From contig NZ_CP089925.1 in the NCBI RefSeq assembly GCF_021284745.1, positions 1,302,001-1,366,000 of the forward strand: DNA of 64,000 nt, read 5' to 3'. Below the pieces are notes generated by a model that searched no databases, was not told where the DNA came from, and saw only the letters and a list, made by a program, of their open reading frames with translations. The stretch comes from Lysobacter sp. KIS68-7 (GTDB lineage Bacteria > Pseudomonadota > Gammaproteobacteria > Xanthomonadales > Xanthomonadaceae). The translations under genes and the position numbers were made by a program. Of this stretch, positions 26,455-39,729 are shown piece after piece (position 1 is the stretch's first letter; each line of letters starts with the position of its first letter).

Positions 26455-27114
26455 CTATTCAGCGAGCGGGAACGTGCAGCGCATGCACAACGATTCATCT
26501 TCGCGCGGAGCGTCGACGCCGAGCGTCCCGCCGTGTCCCTCGGCGATGGCCTTCGCGATGAGCAGGCGCAAACCCAGTCCATCGTCCGGCGGGGGAACCT
26601 GCGGCACCTGCAACAAGCGTTCGCGCACGGTGGCGTCGAGCGCGGGGCCGCGATCGCAGAATGCGACGTGCGCGCGGCCGTCGTGTCGCGAGACTTTCAC
26701 GCACGCACTCGCCGCATCGCGTCCCGCGACGTGCAGCAGCAAGGTGCGGAACAACTGCGTCAGTCGCGTCGCATCGCCCTGGACGAACAGCCCGCGCGCA
26801 TCTGCGTCGTACTGCGGATCGATGGCGTACGCATGCTGAGAAGCGATCGCCATGTCCAGCGCGACCTCCAGTTCCAGGCGCTCGCTGCGATCCACCAGCC
26901 GCTTCTGCTGCGCGCGACCCCAGTCGTCGAGCTCTTCGATCATGCGCGCCATGCGTTGCGATTGGCGCACCACGATGTCGGCGAGCTCCTTCGAGTTCGC
27001 ACCACCCGGATCGGTGCGCAACAGGTAGGCAGCGGTCTGCAGCGAGGTGAGCGGCCCGCGCAGGTCGTGCGCGAGCCGGTCGAACCAGGGTGTGTCGGTG
27101 CCTTCGCTTTGCAT
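26455..27114 (-). CDS. Histidine kinase-like protein with degenerate ATP site
   Basis: This 219-residue cytoplasmic protein has a HisKA-type dimerisation helix with the H-box FDRLAHDLRGPLTS (His near residue 16) and a HATPase-like half. The ATP-binding motifs are weak: the N-box lacks the usual Asn pair (FRTLLLHVAG), and the G1 box reads DRGPALD instead of DxGxG. The G2 part (GLGLRLLIAKAIAEGHGG) is kept. The start codon ATG 27114 overlaps the TGA of the upstream hybrid kinase gene (TGATG). It has no sensor domain and no membrane segment. It may act as a phosphotransfer or phosphatase partner in the operon rather than as an active kinase. Confidence 0.85.
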   Translation of the reverse strand: MQSEGTDTPWFDRLAHDLRGPLTSLQTAAYLLRTDPGGANSKELADIVVRQSQRMARMIEELDDWGRAQQKRLVDRSERLELEVALDMAIASQHAYAIDPQYDADARGLFVQGDATRLTQLFRTLLLHVAGRDAASACVKVSRHDGRAHVAFCDRGPALDATVRERLLQVPQVPPPDDGLGLRLLIAKAIAEGHGGTLGVDAPREDESLCMRCTFPLAE

Positions 27115-28804
27115 CAGGCCACCCGCGGCGTGGTGTCGTTGCAGATCTCGCGCACGATGTCCAAGTCCGGTGGCTTGACGAGATGATGATCGAAGCCGGC
27201 TTCTGCCGTGCGTCGCCGATCGTCCGGCTGGCCCCAGCCGGTGACGGCCACCAATACGCGTTCGCCGCCACGCGGTTGTGCACGCAGGCGTCGCGCAAGT
27301 TCGTAGCCGCTGAGGTTGGGCATGCCGATGTCGAGGAAGACCAGGTCGGGATCGAAGCGCTCGACTTCCTCCAGCGCCTCGTACGGGTCGTAGAGTCGCC
27401 GCACGTCGTGGCCGAGCAGCTCCAGCATCATCGCGAGCGTGTCGGCGGCGTCGCGGTTGTCGTCGAGCACGAGGATGCGGCGCGAACCTGCAGGTACCTG
27501 CGCTCGGACCACGGGCTTGGGTTCGGGCAGCGGCGCTTCGCGCAGCGGCAGGGTGATGCTGAAGCAACTGCCATGCCCCAATCCCGCGCTTTCCACGCGA
27601 ATGGTGCCGCCATGCATTTCGACGAGTTGCTTCACCAGGGTGAGGCCGATGCCGAGCCCGCCGCGGGCACGTTCGACCGAAGTATCCACCTGCGCGAACA
27701 GTTCGAACACCTCGTCGATCTGGCCGGGGGTGAGGCCGATCCCGCGATCGCGCACCGACACGGCGACGAACCGGCCGTTGCGTTGCGCGACCAGTTCGAT
27801 CGGCCGCCCGGCGTCGGAATACTTCGCGGCATTGCTCAGCAGGTTCGAGAACACCTGCGAGAGCCGATCGCCGTCGGCCAGCATCGGCAGCGGCAGCTCC
27901 GGCAGCGCCACCTGCAAGGGATGCGCGCCGGCTTCGAGCACGGGGGAGGCGGTCTCGACCGCGGCGTGCAGGATGTCCTGCAACGTCGTCGCATTGGGCT
28001 TGAGCACGAGCTTGCCGCGACTGATGCGCGCCACGTCCAGCAGGTCGTCGATCAGGCGCACGAGCAAGCCGAGTTGTCGCTCCATCATGTGCTGCATGGG
28101 ATCGTCGCTGCCGGTCAGCTTGCGGATGCTGACGGCGTTGCGCAGCGGCGCGAGCGGATTGCGCAGCTCGTGGGCGAGGGTGGCGAGGAATTCATCCTTG
28201 CGGCGATCGAGCTCGCGCAACTGTGCTTCGGCGCGCGCGCGTTCGCCGATCTGTGCCTGCAGGTCCACGTTGCGCTGCGCCAGTTCGACGTTCGCCAGGC
28301 GCAGGGATTCGTTGAGCATCTCCAGCTCGCGCGCCTTTTCCGTGCGCAGCGCTTCGTTCGCGGCCGCCAGGCGTTCATTGGCGAGCTGCAGTTCGCGGCG
28401 CTTGCGGAACAACTCGGCAAGCACGACGACCTTGGACCGCAGGATCTCCGGGATCACCGGCACCATCACGTAGTCCACGGCACCGAGCTTGTAGCCGCGC
28501 ATGCGGTCGAGGTCGGAGACGTTGACCGCGGTGACGAAGATGATGGGCGTGCGCTCGAAGCGCGGGTGCTGGTGGATCAGGCTCGCGGTTTCGAAGCCGT
28601 CCATGCCCGGCATGTTCACGTCGAGCAGGATGACCGCGAACTCTTCCTGCATCAGCTTCTGCAACGCTTCGGGGCCCGAGCTCGCGTCCACGAGCCGCTC
28701 GCCGAGCGGCTCCAGGATCGCCCGGTAGGTCAGCAAGCGTCCCGGCTGGTCGTCGACCAGCAGGATGTTGACCGGCGTATGCGCCGGTCCGCCGGACATG
28801 GGCA

Positions 28805-28805
<1 letters not shown>
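27114..28805 (-). CDS. Hybrid histidine kinase, receiver-HisKA-HATPase-receiver
   Basis: This 563-residue cytoplasmic protein is ordered as follows. The first receiver (about 12-125) has acceptor Asp in VILLDVNMPGMDG. A coiled coil covers about 130-185 (repeated LAAANEAL and LANVELAQRN heptads). The HisKA H-box is LATLAHELRNPLAP, the HATPase has the N-box SNLLSNAAKYS and DRGIGL, and a C-terminal receiver at about 440-555 has LVFLDIGMPNLSG. The lysine position of that receiver is kept (LVKP). ATG 28805 overlaps the stop of the giant kinase gene (TGATG), so the first receiver may be the target of that kinase. All catalytic motifs look functional. Confidence 0.92.
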
Positions 28806-34300
<5,495 letters not shown>

Positions 34301-34394
34301 GAAACCTCCGGAGCCCGTCCCCACGGGCAAACTGCTGGGGACGCTATCTTCAGGAAAGTGGAGACCATGTGAGGGCGCGGGCGGACGCCGGGCA

Positions 34395-34997
34395 TCAGGC
34401 GCCCGGCAGCGGCCAGTGGAAGTCCCAGCCGTTCGCGGTTTCGTCGGCGCGCAGGCGCAGGTCCGCGACGTCGGTATCCGCCAGCGCCAGCGCGATCGGC
34501 CCCGGCGCATGCAGGCCTTCGGCTTTGCAATGCAGGCCCGGTTCCATGTCGTCGCGCACGAGTACGAAGGCATGCGCACCGTGCGCCTGGCTTTCGACGG
34601 CCACCAGGCACAACGCTTGCCGCAACAGGCCAGGAACGCCGGCGTCGGGCGCGCCATCCACGCGCACGTCCGCCTCGCCGCCTGCATCGCGCAGGCGCTC
34701 GCGCAACATGGCGGCGGCGGTCGCCAATGTTTCCTCGGCCGGCATCGTCTGCAGCAGGTGCGTGCCGCGTTGCGCTGCAGCTTCGATGCGGCCGATGCAG
34801 GCGAGCGTGCGCGTCGCGTCGTCGACCAGCTGCCGCGCCGCGAACGCATTGATCTGAACGGCATTCAGAACATTGCGCAGGTCGTGCATGCCATCGCGCA
34901 TCGACGCGTGCGGCGAGGGCTCCGCGTTCGACGGTGGATCCAGGGGCATCGGCTCGGTTGCTCGGTCGCCGAAACTCCATACTTTCGTTGATTCCAT
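34395..34997 (-). CDS. Histidine-containing protein, ChpT-like phosphotransferase candidate
   Basis: This 200-residue protein has an N-terminal helical pair with an H-box-like stretch [16 protein letters not shown] (His near residue 38), followed by a second helix ([16 protein letters not shown]). The alpha/beta half looks like a kinase ATP domain but has no N, G1 or G2 motif. This is the layout of ChpT/Spo0B-type histidine phosphotransferases. It is the first gene of the kinase operon, 94 bases upstream of the giant kinase, and has no membrane segment. ATG 34997 is taken as start. The assignment rests on layout and H-box only; an inactive kinase relic is the alternative. Confidence 0.65.
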   Translation of the reverse strand: MESTKVWSFGDRATEPMPLDPPSNAEPSPHASMRDGMHDLRNVLNAVQINAFAARQLVDDATRTLACIGRIEAAAQRGTHLLQTMPAEETLATAAAMLRERLRDAGGEADVRVDGAPDAGVPGLLRQALCLVAVESQAHGAHAFVLVRDDMEPGLHCKAEGLHAPGPIALALADTDVADLRLRADETANGWDFHWPLPGA

Positions 34998-35014
34998 GTA
35001 AGTCGTGCGTGAGC

Positions 35015-35035
35015 CGGAACGGGTTTCCGGCGGAG
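35015..35035. promoter_or_regulatory. Palindromic element CGGAA-N5-TTCCG with CGGAG extension
   Basis: The site reads CGGAACGGGTTTCCGGCGGAG; with one more base on each side the palindrome is CCGGAA-N5-TTCCGG. It lies just upstream of a sigma-54 promoter and between the kinase operon and the BON gene. The same element recurs at 37467-37487. Confidence 0.6.
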
Positions 35036-35052
35036 TGCATCGTGCAGGGCGA

Positions 35053-35068
35053 TGGCATGCCGATTGCG
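35053..35068 (+). promoter_or_regulatory. Sigma-54 promoter of the BON-domain gene
   Basis: TGGCATGCCGATTGCG has both conserved halves (TGGCATG and TTGC) and exactly 10 bp between GG and GC. Transcription would start near 35079, about 42 bases before the start codon at 35121. Confidence 0.85.
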
Positions 35069-35120
35069 TGATGAGAGGTGCGGGCGTGCCCGCGCACATT
35101 CGATCGCAGGAGAGCGGCAG

Positions 35121-36038
35121 ATGAACCCACGAGACCAGAACCAGGGCGGCCGGCGCGGCGGCGGCCATCGGGATGAAGGCATGCACCGCGGACAGCATGA
35201 AGGGGATGAGCGCGAGCAGGATCCGCGTTCGTGGCGCGAGCGCCTCGCAGCGCAGTTCCGCGATCCGCATCGTCCTGAACCGCAGTGGCTGCGGGAAGAC
35301 CGCGAGCGTGCCGCAGGACGCGGGGAAGGCCCGCAGCGGGGTAGCGAACGTGAATGGGCCGAGCCGCGCGAGCCCGGATACGACAGCGCATACGCCAGGA
35401 GTGCACGCGCCGACCGCGACCGCGAGCGGGAACGCGACCGCGAGCGCGAAGACGAAGCCAGCCGCATGCGCGCACGCGACGAACACGACCTGAGCACCGG
35501 CTGGGAGCCGGCACGCTGGTCCGACGACGATTACTTCAGCGGACGTGGCGACTACGGCGGGTTCCGCGTGGGTACCAGCGCGGGGCTGGGTGGCCCCGGC
35601 AGCGACTACGGTCGGCCCTCGTTCGGCGGCAGCTATGGCGAAGCCAGCGGATACGCTGGTTCGCGCTGGGGGAGCCGCTCGGGATACGAAGTCGGCGCGC
35701 ACCAGCGCGACGTGCGGCGTTCGTTCCGAGGCCTGGGTCCGACGAGCTACAAGCGTCCCGACGAACGCATCCGCGACGACGTGTACGAACGCCTCACCGA
35801 CAGCCACATCATCGATGCGCGCCACATCCTGGTCGAAGTCGACCAGGGCAACGTGACCTTGTCGGGCAGGGTCGGCGAACGGCGCATGCGCTATGCGGCG
35901 GAAGACCTGGTGGCGGATGTGATGGGCGTGTCCAACATCAACAACCAACTGCAGGTGGAACGCGAAGGACCGCCGCCGACGACCTTGGGCAGGCAGGATC
36001 CGCCGACGGGAGATCCGTCGGACAACAAGCACCACTAG
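35121..36038 (+). CDS. BON-domain protein with long charged N-terminus
   Basis: This 305-residue protein has a low-complexity N-terminal two thirds: Arg/Glu/Asp-rich to about residue 130 (repeats of RDRERERDRE), then a Gly/Ser/Tyr-rich stretch to about 195. The C-terminal BON domain lies at about 210-275 (DDVYERLTDSHIID, VEVDQGNVTLSGRV, GVSNINNQLQVE). It has no signal peptide. ATG 35121 is preceded by GGAG 8 bases upstream. BON domains in OsmY and related proteins are tied to osmotic stress and lipid binding. The sigma-54 promoter and the neighbouring sigma-54 activator indicate stress-controlled expression. Confidence 0.88.
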   Translation: MNPRDQNQGGRRGGGHRDEGMHRGQHEGDEREQDPRSWRERLAAQFRDPHRPEPQWLREDRERAAGRGEGPQRGSEREWAEPREPGYDSAYARSARADRDRERERDREREDEASRMRARDEHDLSTGWEPARWSDDDYFSGRGDYGGFRVGTSAGLGGPGSDYGRPSFGGSYGEASGYAGSRWGSRSGYEVGAHQRDVRRSFRGLGPTSYKRPDERIRDDVYERLTDSHIIDARHILVEVDQGNVTLSGRVGERRMRYAAEDLVADVMGVSNINNQLQVEREGPPPTTLGRQDPPTGDPSDNKHH

Positions 36039-36040
36039 CG

Positions 36041-37399
36041 TCAGTTGGCCTCTTCGTCCGCGAGTCCGCGCTCGCGGGCGAGGCGGTTGCGGATGGTGCG
36101 CGTGGTGATGCCCAACGCCGCGGCCGCGCGGCGCCGGTTGTTGCCGAAGTGTTGCAGCGTCTTGCGCAGGATGTGGCGTTCCATCTCTTCGAAGGACGTG
36201 CCGACGGCGAAGGTGATGGTGTTCGACGATTCGCTCAGCGCGCGCTGTGGCATGGCCTGCGGCGCGATGCGGACCTGGTCGTCGTCGGCGAGGATGTACG
36301 CGCGCTGCACGGCGTTGCGCAATTCGCGCACGTTGCCCGGCCACGGGGCCTGGCGGATGCATTCGCGCGTGGTCGTTTCGATGGTGTGTTGCGTGCCGCC
36401 CCGCGCATTGAGTTCGGCGAGGAACGCATCGGCGAGCAGCAGTGCGTCGTCGCCGCGGTCGCGCAAGGCGGGGACGGGGATCGCGAAGCCGCACAGGCGC
36501 CAGTAGAGGTCATCACGCAAGCGCCCGCTGGCGACCGCTTCGAGCGGGTCGCGGTTGGTGGCCGACACGATGCGCACTTCCACCGGCAGGTCGACGTGGC
36601 CGCCGACGCGGCGATAGCAACCGAAGTCGAGCACGCGCAACAGGTGCGTCTGCAGCGCGGGCGCCATCTCGGTGATTTCGTCGAGGAACAGCGTGCCGTG
36701 CGCGGCCTGTTCCAGGAAACCGTAGTGGCGCGACACCGCGCCGGTGAAGCTGCCTTTCTCGTGGCCGAACAACTGGCTCGCCAGCAGTTCGCCCGCGACC
36801 GCACCGCAGTTCACCGCGACGAACGGGCCGTGGCGTCCACTCGCGATATGGATGGCGCGCGCGACGAGTTCCTTGCCGCAGCCGCTTTCGCCGTGCACCA
36901 GCACCGAGGCGTCGCTGGGTGCGACTTTCTCGATCATGCGGCGCGTGGCCTGGAAGGCGTCGGACTCGCCGACCATGTCGTGCCAGGCGTCCGGCGGCCG
37001 CGGCGCGGCGGTGCGGCGATGCTGCGCACAAGCTTCGAAGACCTCGCGCAGGCGGTCGGGCGCGATCGGCTTGATCAGGTAGTCGACGACGGCGTTCTTG
37101 CGCATCGAGGCCAACGCGCTTTCCACGGTCGGCTTGCCGGTGACGACGATCGCGCGCGTGCGCTCATTGTCGACGTCCTGCAGCAGCGACAGGCCGCTGC
37201 CGTCGGGCAGGTCGAGGTCGACCAGGGCCAGGTCGAAATCGCGCTGGCGCACGCGATGCATCGCTTGGCTCAGTTCGCCGGCGATGGTGATGTCGTAGCC
37301 GTGCATGCGCGCGATCTCCGCTGCTGCGTGCACGAAGCCGACATCGTCGTCGACGATCAACAGCGATGGTGGCCGCGAGGGGGGCGCGTGCGGATCCAT
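36041..37399 (-). CDS. NtrC-family sigma-54 activator of the stress cluster
   Basis: This 452-residue regulator has a receiver domain (about 12-125; DDD at 17-19, acceptor Asp61 in LVDLDLPDG, Lys in YLIKP). The AAA+ domain has Walker A GESGCGKE, a sigma-54 loop reading GSFTGA (Ser for Ala), LFLDEIT and GNVRELRN. A Fis-type helix-turn-helix ends the protein (RRRAAAALGITTRTIRNRL). It lies between two genes that both have sigma-54 promoters, converging with the BON gene and divergent from the YciG-type gene. By inference it binds the shared CGGAM-N5-TTCCG elements. The nearest kinases are those of the operon at 26.4-35.0 kb. Confidence 0.94.
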   Translation of the reverse strand: MDPHAPPSRPPSLLIVDDDVGFVHAAAEIARMHGYDITIAGELSQAMHRVRQRDFDLALVDLDLPDGSGLSLLQDVDNERTRAIVVTGKPTVESALASMRKNAVVDYLIKPIAPDRLREVFEACAQHRRTAAPRPPDAWHDMVGESDAFQATRRMIEKVAPSDASVLVHGESGCGKELVARAIHIASGRHGPFVAVNCGAVAGELLASQLFGHEKGSFTGAVSRHYGFLEQAAHGTLFLDEITEMAPALQTHLLRVLDFGCYRRVGGHVDLPVEVRIVSATNRDPLEAVASGRLRDDLYWRLCGFAIPVPALRDRGDDALLLADAFLAELNARGGTQHTIETTTRECIRQAPWPGNVRELRNAVQRAYILADDDQVRIAPQAMPQRALSESSNTITFAVGTSFEEMERHILRKTLQHFGNNRRRAAAALGITTRTIRNRLARERGLADEEAN

Positions 37400-37466
37400 G
37401 CTCGGCGTGCCTCAGCATTGGTGACTCCGTGGATGTACTCCGCAGTAAGCAAAGCCGCAGTGAAGG

Positions 37467-37487
37467 CGGACAGGATTTCCGACGGAG
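37467..37487. promoter_or_regulatory. Second copy of the CGGAM-N5-TTCCG element
   Basis: CGGACAGGATTTCCGACGGAG aligns base for base in its arms with the element at 35015. The distance from the shared TTCCG to the -24 GG is 11 bp longer here, which is about one helical turn, so the site faces the promoter from the same side. The 296-base divergent space 37400-37695 holds this site and the sigma-54 promoter; nothing else is recognised. Confidence 0.55.
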
Positions 37488-37515
37488 GGAAGCGCCTTCC
37501 GCGCCTTCACGCCAT

Positions 37516-37531
37516 CGGCATGCCGCTTGCG
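37516..37531 (+). promoter_or_regulatory. Sigma-54 promoter of the YciG-type gene
   Basis: CGGCATGCCGCTTGCG differs from the promoter at 35053 at only two positions and keeps GG-N10-GC. It lies 165 bases upstream of the start codon at 37696, leaving a long leader. Confidence 0.75.
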
Positions 37532-37695
37532 TGCGGTTCCGGGGTTGGAAAGTCGCGTTTATGCCGGCGTTTCGAGCCTTTCCGCGCGCTGAACGCGGCA
37601 GGAAATCCCTTCGGACCGATGAGCGGCAGTGGCGCGGCCCATGCATGGGTTCACGGGCCGACGACAGCGTCGGGGTCGTGAACAGGAGAAACGAC

Positions 37696-38019
37696 ATGGC
37701 ACAGCGTGGACAAGGCGGCGGCACCAGCAATCGGGGTTTCGCGTCAATGGATCCGGCGAAGCAGCGCGCGATCGCGGCGCAAGGCGGGCGGGCGGCGCAT
37801 GCGCAGGGCGTGGCGCATGAATTCGATTCCGCCGAAGCCCGTGAAGCGGGACGCAAGGGCGGCCAGGCGCGCAGCCATCGCGCGGCGGCGATGATGGGCG
37901 CATCGAGCATCACGGGTGCATCGCCATCGATGCAGGAAACGCTGGCCAAGAGCGATCGCGACGTGCAGGGCGCGGACAACTACCAGCGCGTTCCGCCGTT
38001 GTCGGAGCCGCGTAGCTAG
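37696..38019 (+). CDS. YciG/KGG-motif general stress protein
   Basis: This 107-residue hydrophilic protein has repeated short Gly-rich motifs typical of the KGG family: RGFASMDPAKQRAIAAQGG near residues 14-32, HEFDSAEAREAGRKGGQA near 45-62. The tail contains SITGASPSMQETLA. Proteins of this family (E. coli YciG, Bacillus GsiB) are made under general stress; their mechanism is not established. ATG 37696 has AGGAG 7 bases upstream. A sigma-54 promoter and operator lie upstream. The gene is divergent from the sigma-54 regulator. Confidence 0.88.
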   Translation: MAQRGQGGGTSNRGFASMDPAKQRAIAAQGGRAAHAQGVAHEFDSAEAREAGRKGGQARSHRAAAMMGASSITGASPSMQETLAKSDRDVQGADNYQRVPPLSEPRS

Positions 38020-38045
38020 CGATGCGGTTTGCGGATGTGTGGCGT

Positions 38046-38067
38046 CGCCCGCGGAGCACCGCGGGCG
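38046..38067. terminator. Perfect 9-bp hairpin after the YciG-type gene, no U-tract
   Basis: CGCCCGCGG, loop AGCA, CCGCGGGCG lies 26 bases after the stop and about 70 bases before the RES-domain gene. There is no T-run, so it may slow rather than end transcription. Confidence 0.45.
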
Positions 38068-38136
38068 CGCGCCGTCACGCCTGCGCAACGGGCAACGGCA
38101 GAGGCTTGCGTCCTCGCACGACGCGGTCCGCATGCC

Positions 38137-38763
38137 ATGCACATCGATGAGAAGGACGAGGCCAGGGATCGGGCGCGCCTGGACAACGCGAGCCTCGACG
38201 ACGCAATCGCCGATTCGTTTCCCGCGAGCGATCCGCCCTCGCAGACCAGCCCGATCACCGCGACGCCTTCGCAGGCGCAGATGCCGCTCGGGCACGCCGG
38301 TGCGATGGGCGACCAGGTCCGCGTGTATCGCGTGATCGAGCCGCGCAAGGCGTCGCAGCCGTTTTCGGGCCCGGGCAACGACAGCGGCGGACGATGGACC
38401 ACGCCGCGCACGCAAGCGGTGTATGCCTCGCTGTCGCCCGCCGCGGCGATCCTCGAATACCTCGCGCACCTGGAAGGCGAAACGCCGGACAAGTTGATGA
38501 TGGCCAGCGCCACCGTGCCGATCGAATCGGTGCTCGCGCAGCTCGAGCTGCCGAGCGAATGGAAGGAGCGCCCCTATCGCGACACGGTGCGGCAGATCGG
38601 CGATGCGTGGTCGAAGACGAAGAAGTCGCTCGCGCTGCGCGTACCGAGCGCGGTGTGCGATGGGGAATGCAACGTGCTGCTCAACCCGGACCATCCGGAT
38701 TTCGCGAAGCTGCACATGGACCACCTCGCGCCGATGAAACTCGATCCGCGCCTGCGGATCTGA
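38137..38763 (+). CDS. RES-domain protein (NAD+-degrading toxin family) without adjacent antitoxin
   Basis: This protein has 208 residues from ATG 38137. The first 45 residues hold a motif DAIADSFPASDPPSQTS known from many small proteobacterial proteins. The RES domain runs from about residue 64 to the end, with RVYRVI, GGRW, AILEYLAHL and the C-terminal NVLLNPDHPDF stretch. Family members such as MbcT degrade or phosphorolyse NAD+ and are normally paired with an upstream Xre-type antitoxin gene. Here the upstream gene is the YciG-type stress gene and no Xre gene is adjacent. No clear ribosome-binding site marks the start; an upstream ATG at 38029 is in frame but overlaps the hairpin. Confidence 0.82.
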   Translation: MHIDEKDEARDRARLDNASLDDAIADSFPASDPPSQTSPITATPSQAQMPLGHAGAMGDQVRVYRVIEPRKASQPFSGPGNDSGGRWTTPRTQAVYASLSPAAAILEYLAHLEGETPDKLMMASATVPIESVLAQLELPSEWKERPYRDTVRQIGDAWSKTKKSLALRVPSAVCDGECNVLLNPDHPDFAKLHMDHLAPMKLDPRLRI

Positions 38764-38769
38764 CGCGGG

Positions 38770-39126
38770 TCACTTGCCGCGGTAGCGGCAGCCCGAAGTG
38801 CAGGTTTCGTTGATCACGATCTCCGACAACTGCGGAAGCGCGGGCTTCAGCTGGTCCCAGATCCACTTGGCGAGTACTTCGCTCGTCGGGTTTTCCAGGC
38901 CTTCGATGTCGTTGAGGTAATGGTGGTCGAGCCGGTCGTAGAGCGGCTTGAACGCGGACTTGATGTCCGCGAAGTCCATCACCCAGCCGGTGTGCTCGCC
39001 CGGTTCGCCGGACACGTGGATTTCCACGCGGAACGAATGCCCGTGCAGGCGCGCGCACTTGTGGCCCGGCGGCACGTTCGGCAACCGGTGGGCGGCTTCG
39101 AGGGTGAAGGATTTGAAGATGTCCAT
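38770..39126 (-). CDS. queD: 6-carboxy-5,6,7,8-tetrahydropterin synthase
   Basis: QueD converts dihydroneopterin triphosphate to 6-carboxytetrahydropterin, the first committed step toward queuosine in tRNA. The 118-residue length is normal. The zinc-binding His residues are in [10 protein letters not shown] and LHGHSF, and the catalytic Cys is in GHKCARLHG. The motif [11 protein letters not shown] and the His of LDHHYLND follow. No other queuosine gene is adjacent. It converges with the RES-domain gene 6 bases away. Confidence 0.96.
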   Translation of the reverse strand: MDIFKSFTLEAAHRLPNVPPGHKCARLHGHSFRVEIHVSGEPGEHTGWVMDFADIKSAFKPLYDRLDHHYLNDIEGLENPTSEVLAKWIWDQLKPALPQLSEIVINETCTSGCRYRGK

Positions 39127-39138
39127 GCGGCCGCCATT

Positions 39139-39729
39139 CTATTCCAGGAAGCGGACCCGGCCCGTGGACAGTGCATAGATCGCACCCACGGCCTTCATGC
39201 CGCGGGGCGCGGCGTTCTCTTCCCACTCGGGCGAGCCGAGGATGCGCGCGAGGGTGGCCCTCACGTTGGCTTCCACGCACGCGTCGAGCAACTCGTCGGG
39301 CGGGAGTGACGGATCGATCCCGTCGAGCGCCGGCACGATTTCCCGCAGCAGGATCTCGATGCGGCTGCGGTGTTTGACGCCATGGAAGCGTTCGCCGATG
39401 GCGGCTTCGACGGCACCGCAGCCATCGTGCCCCAGGACGATCAGCAGTGGCGTTTCCAGGTACACGCCAGCGTATTGCAGCGTCCCTGCGATCGAAGGCC
39501 CCAGCACGTTGCCCGCCACGCGGACGACGAACAGCTCGCCGAAGGACGCATCGAACACCAACTCGGGCGGCACACGGCTGTCGCTGCAGCCCAGGAGGGT
39601 GGCGAAGGGGTGCTGCCCCTTCGCGAGATCCGCAAGCACTTCCTTCTGCACCGTCGGAAATCGCGCGCGGCCTGCGATGAAGCGTGCGTTGCCTTCCTTC
39701 AGTCGCGCCAATGCTTCGTCGGCCGTCAT
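39139..39729 (-). CDS. Beta-class carbonic anhydrase
   Basis: This 196-residue cytoplasmic enzyme interconverts CO2 and bicarbonate. The zinc ligands are visible: Cys and Asp in LLGCSDSRVP, and His/Cys in LGHDGCGAV. The motif RVAGNVLGPS is also typical. ATG 39729 overlaps the TGA of the upstream channel gene (ATGA), so the two are translationally coupled. That pairing suggests a transport-linked role, such as bicarbonate supply or pH control, but this is inference. Confidence 0.94.
   Translation of the reverse strand: MTADEALARLKEGNARFIAGRARFPTVQKEVLADLAKGQHPFATLLGCSDSRVPPELVFDASFGELFVVRVAGNVLGPSIAGTLQYAGVYLETPLLIVLGHDGCGAVEAAIGERFHGVKHRSRIEILLREIVPALDGIDPSLPPDELLDACVEANVRATLARILGSPEWEENAAPRGMKAVGAIYALSTGRVRFLE

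Noticed and set aside
34998-35052. A sigma-54 promoter for the kinase operon in the minus direction
   Set aside because: No GG-N10-GC match with TGGC/TTGC halves is present on that strand; only the palindrome could act on both sides.
37696-38763. YciG-type gene plus RES gene as a classical toxin-antitoxin pair
   Set aside because: The upstream protein has KGG motifs and no helix-turn-helix or MbcA/ParS-type antitoxin features; a hairpin also separates the genes.
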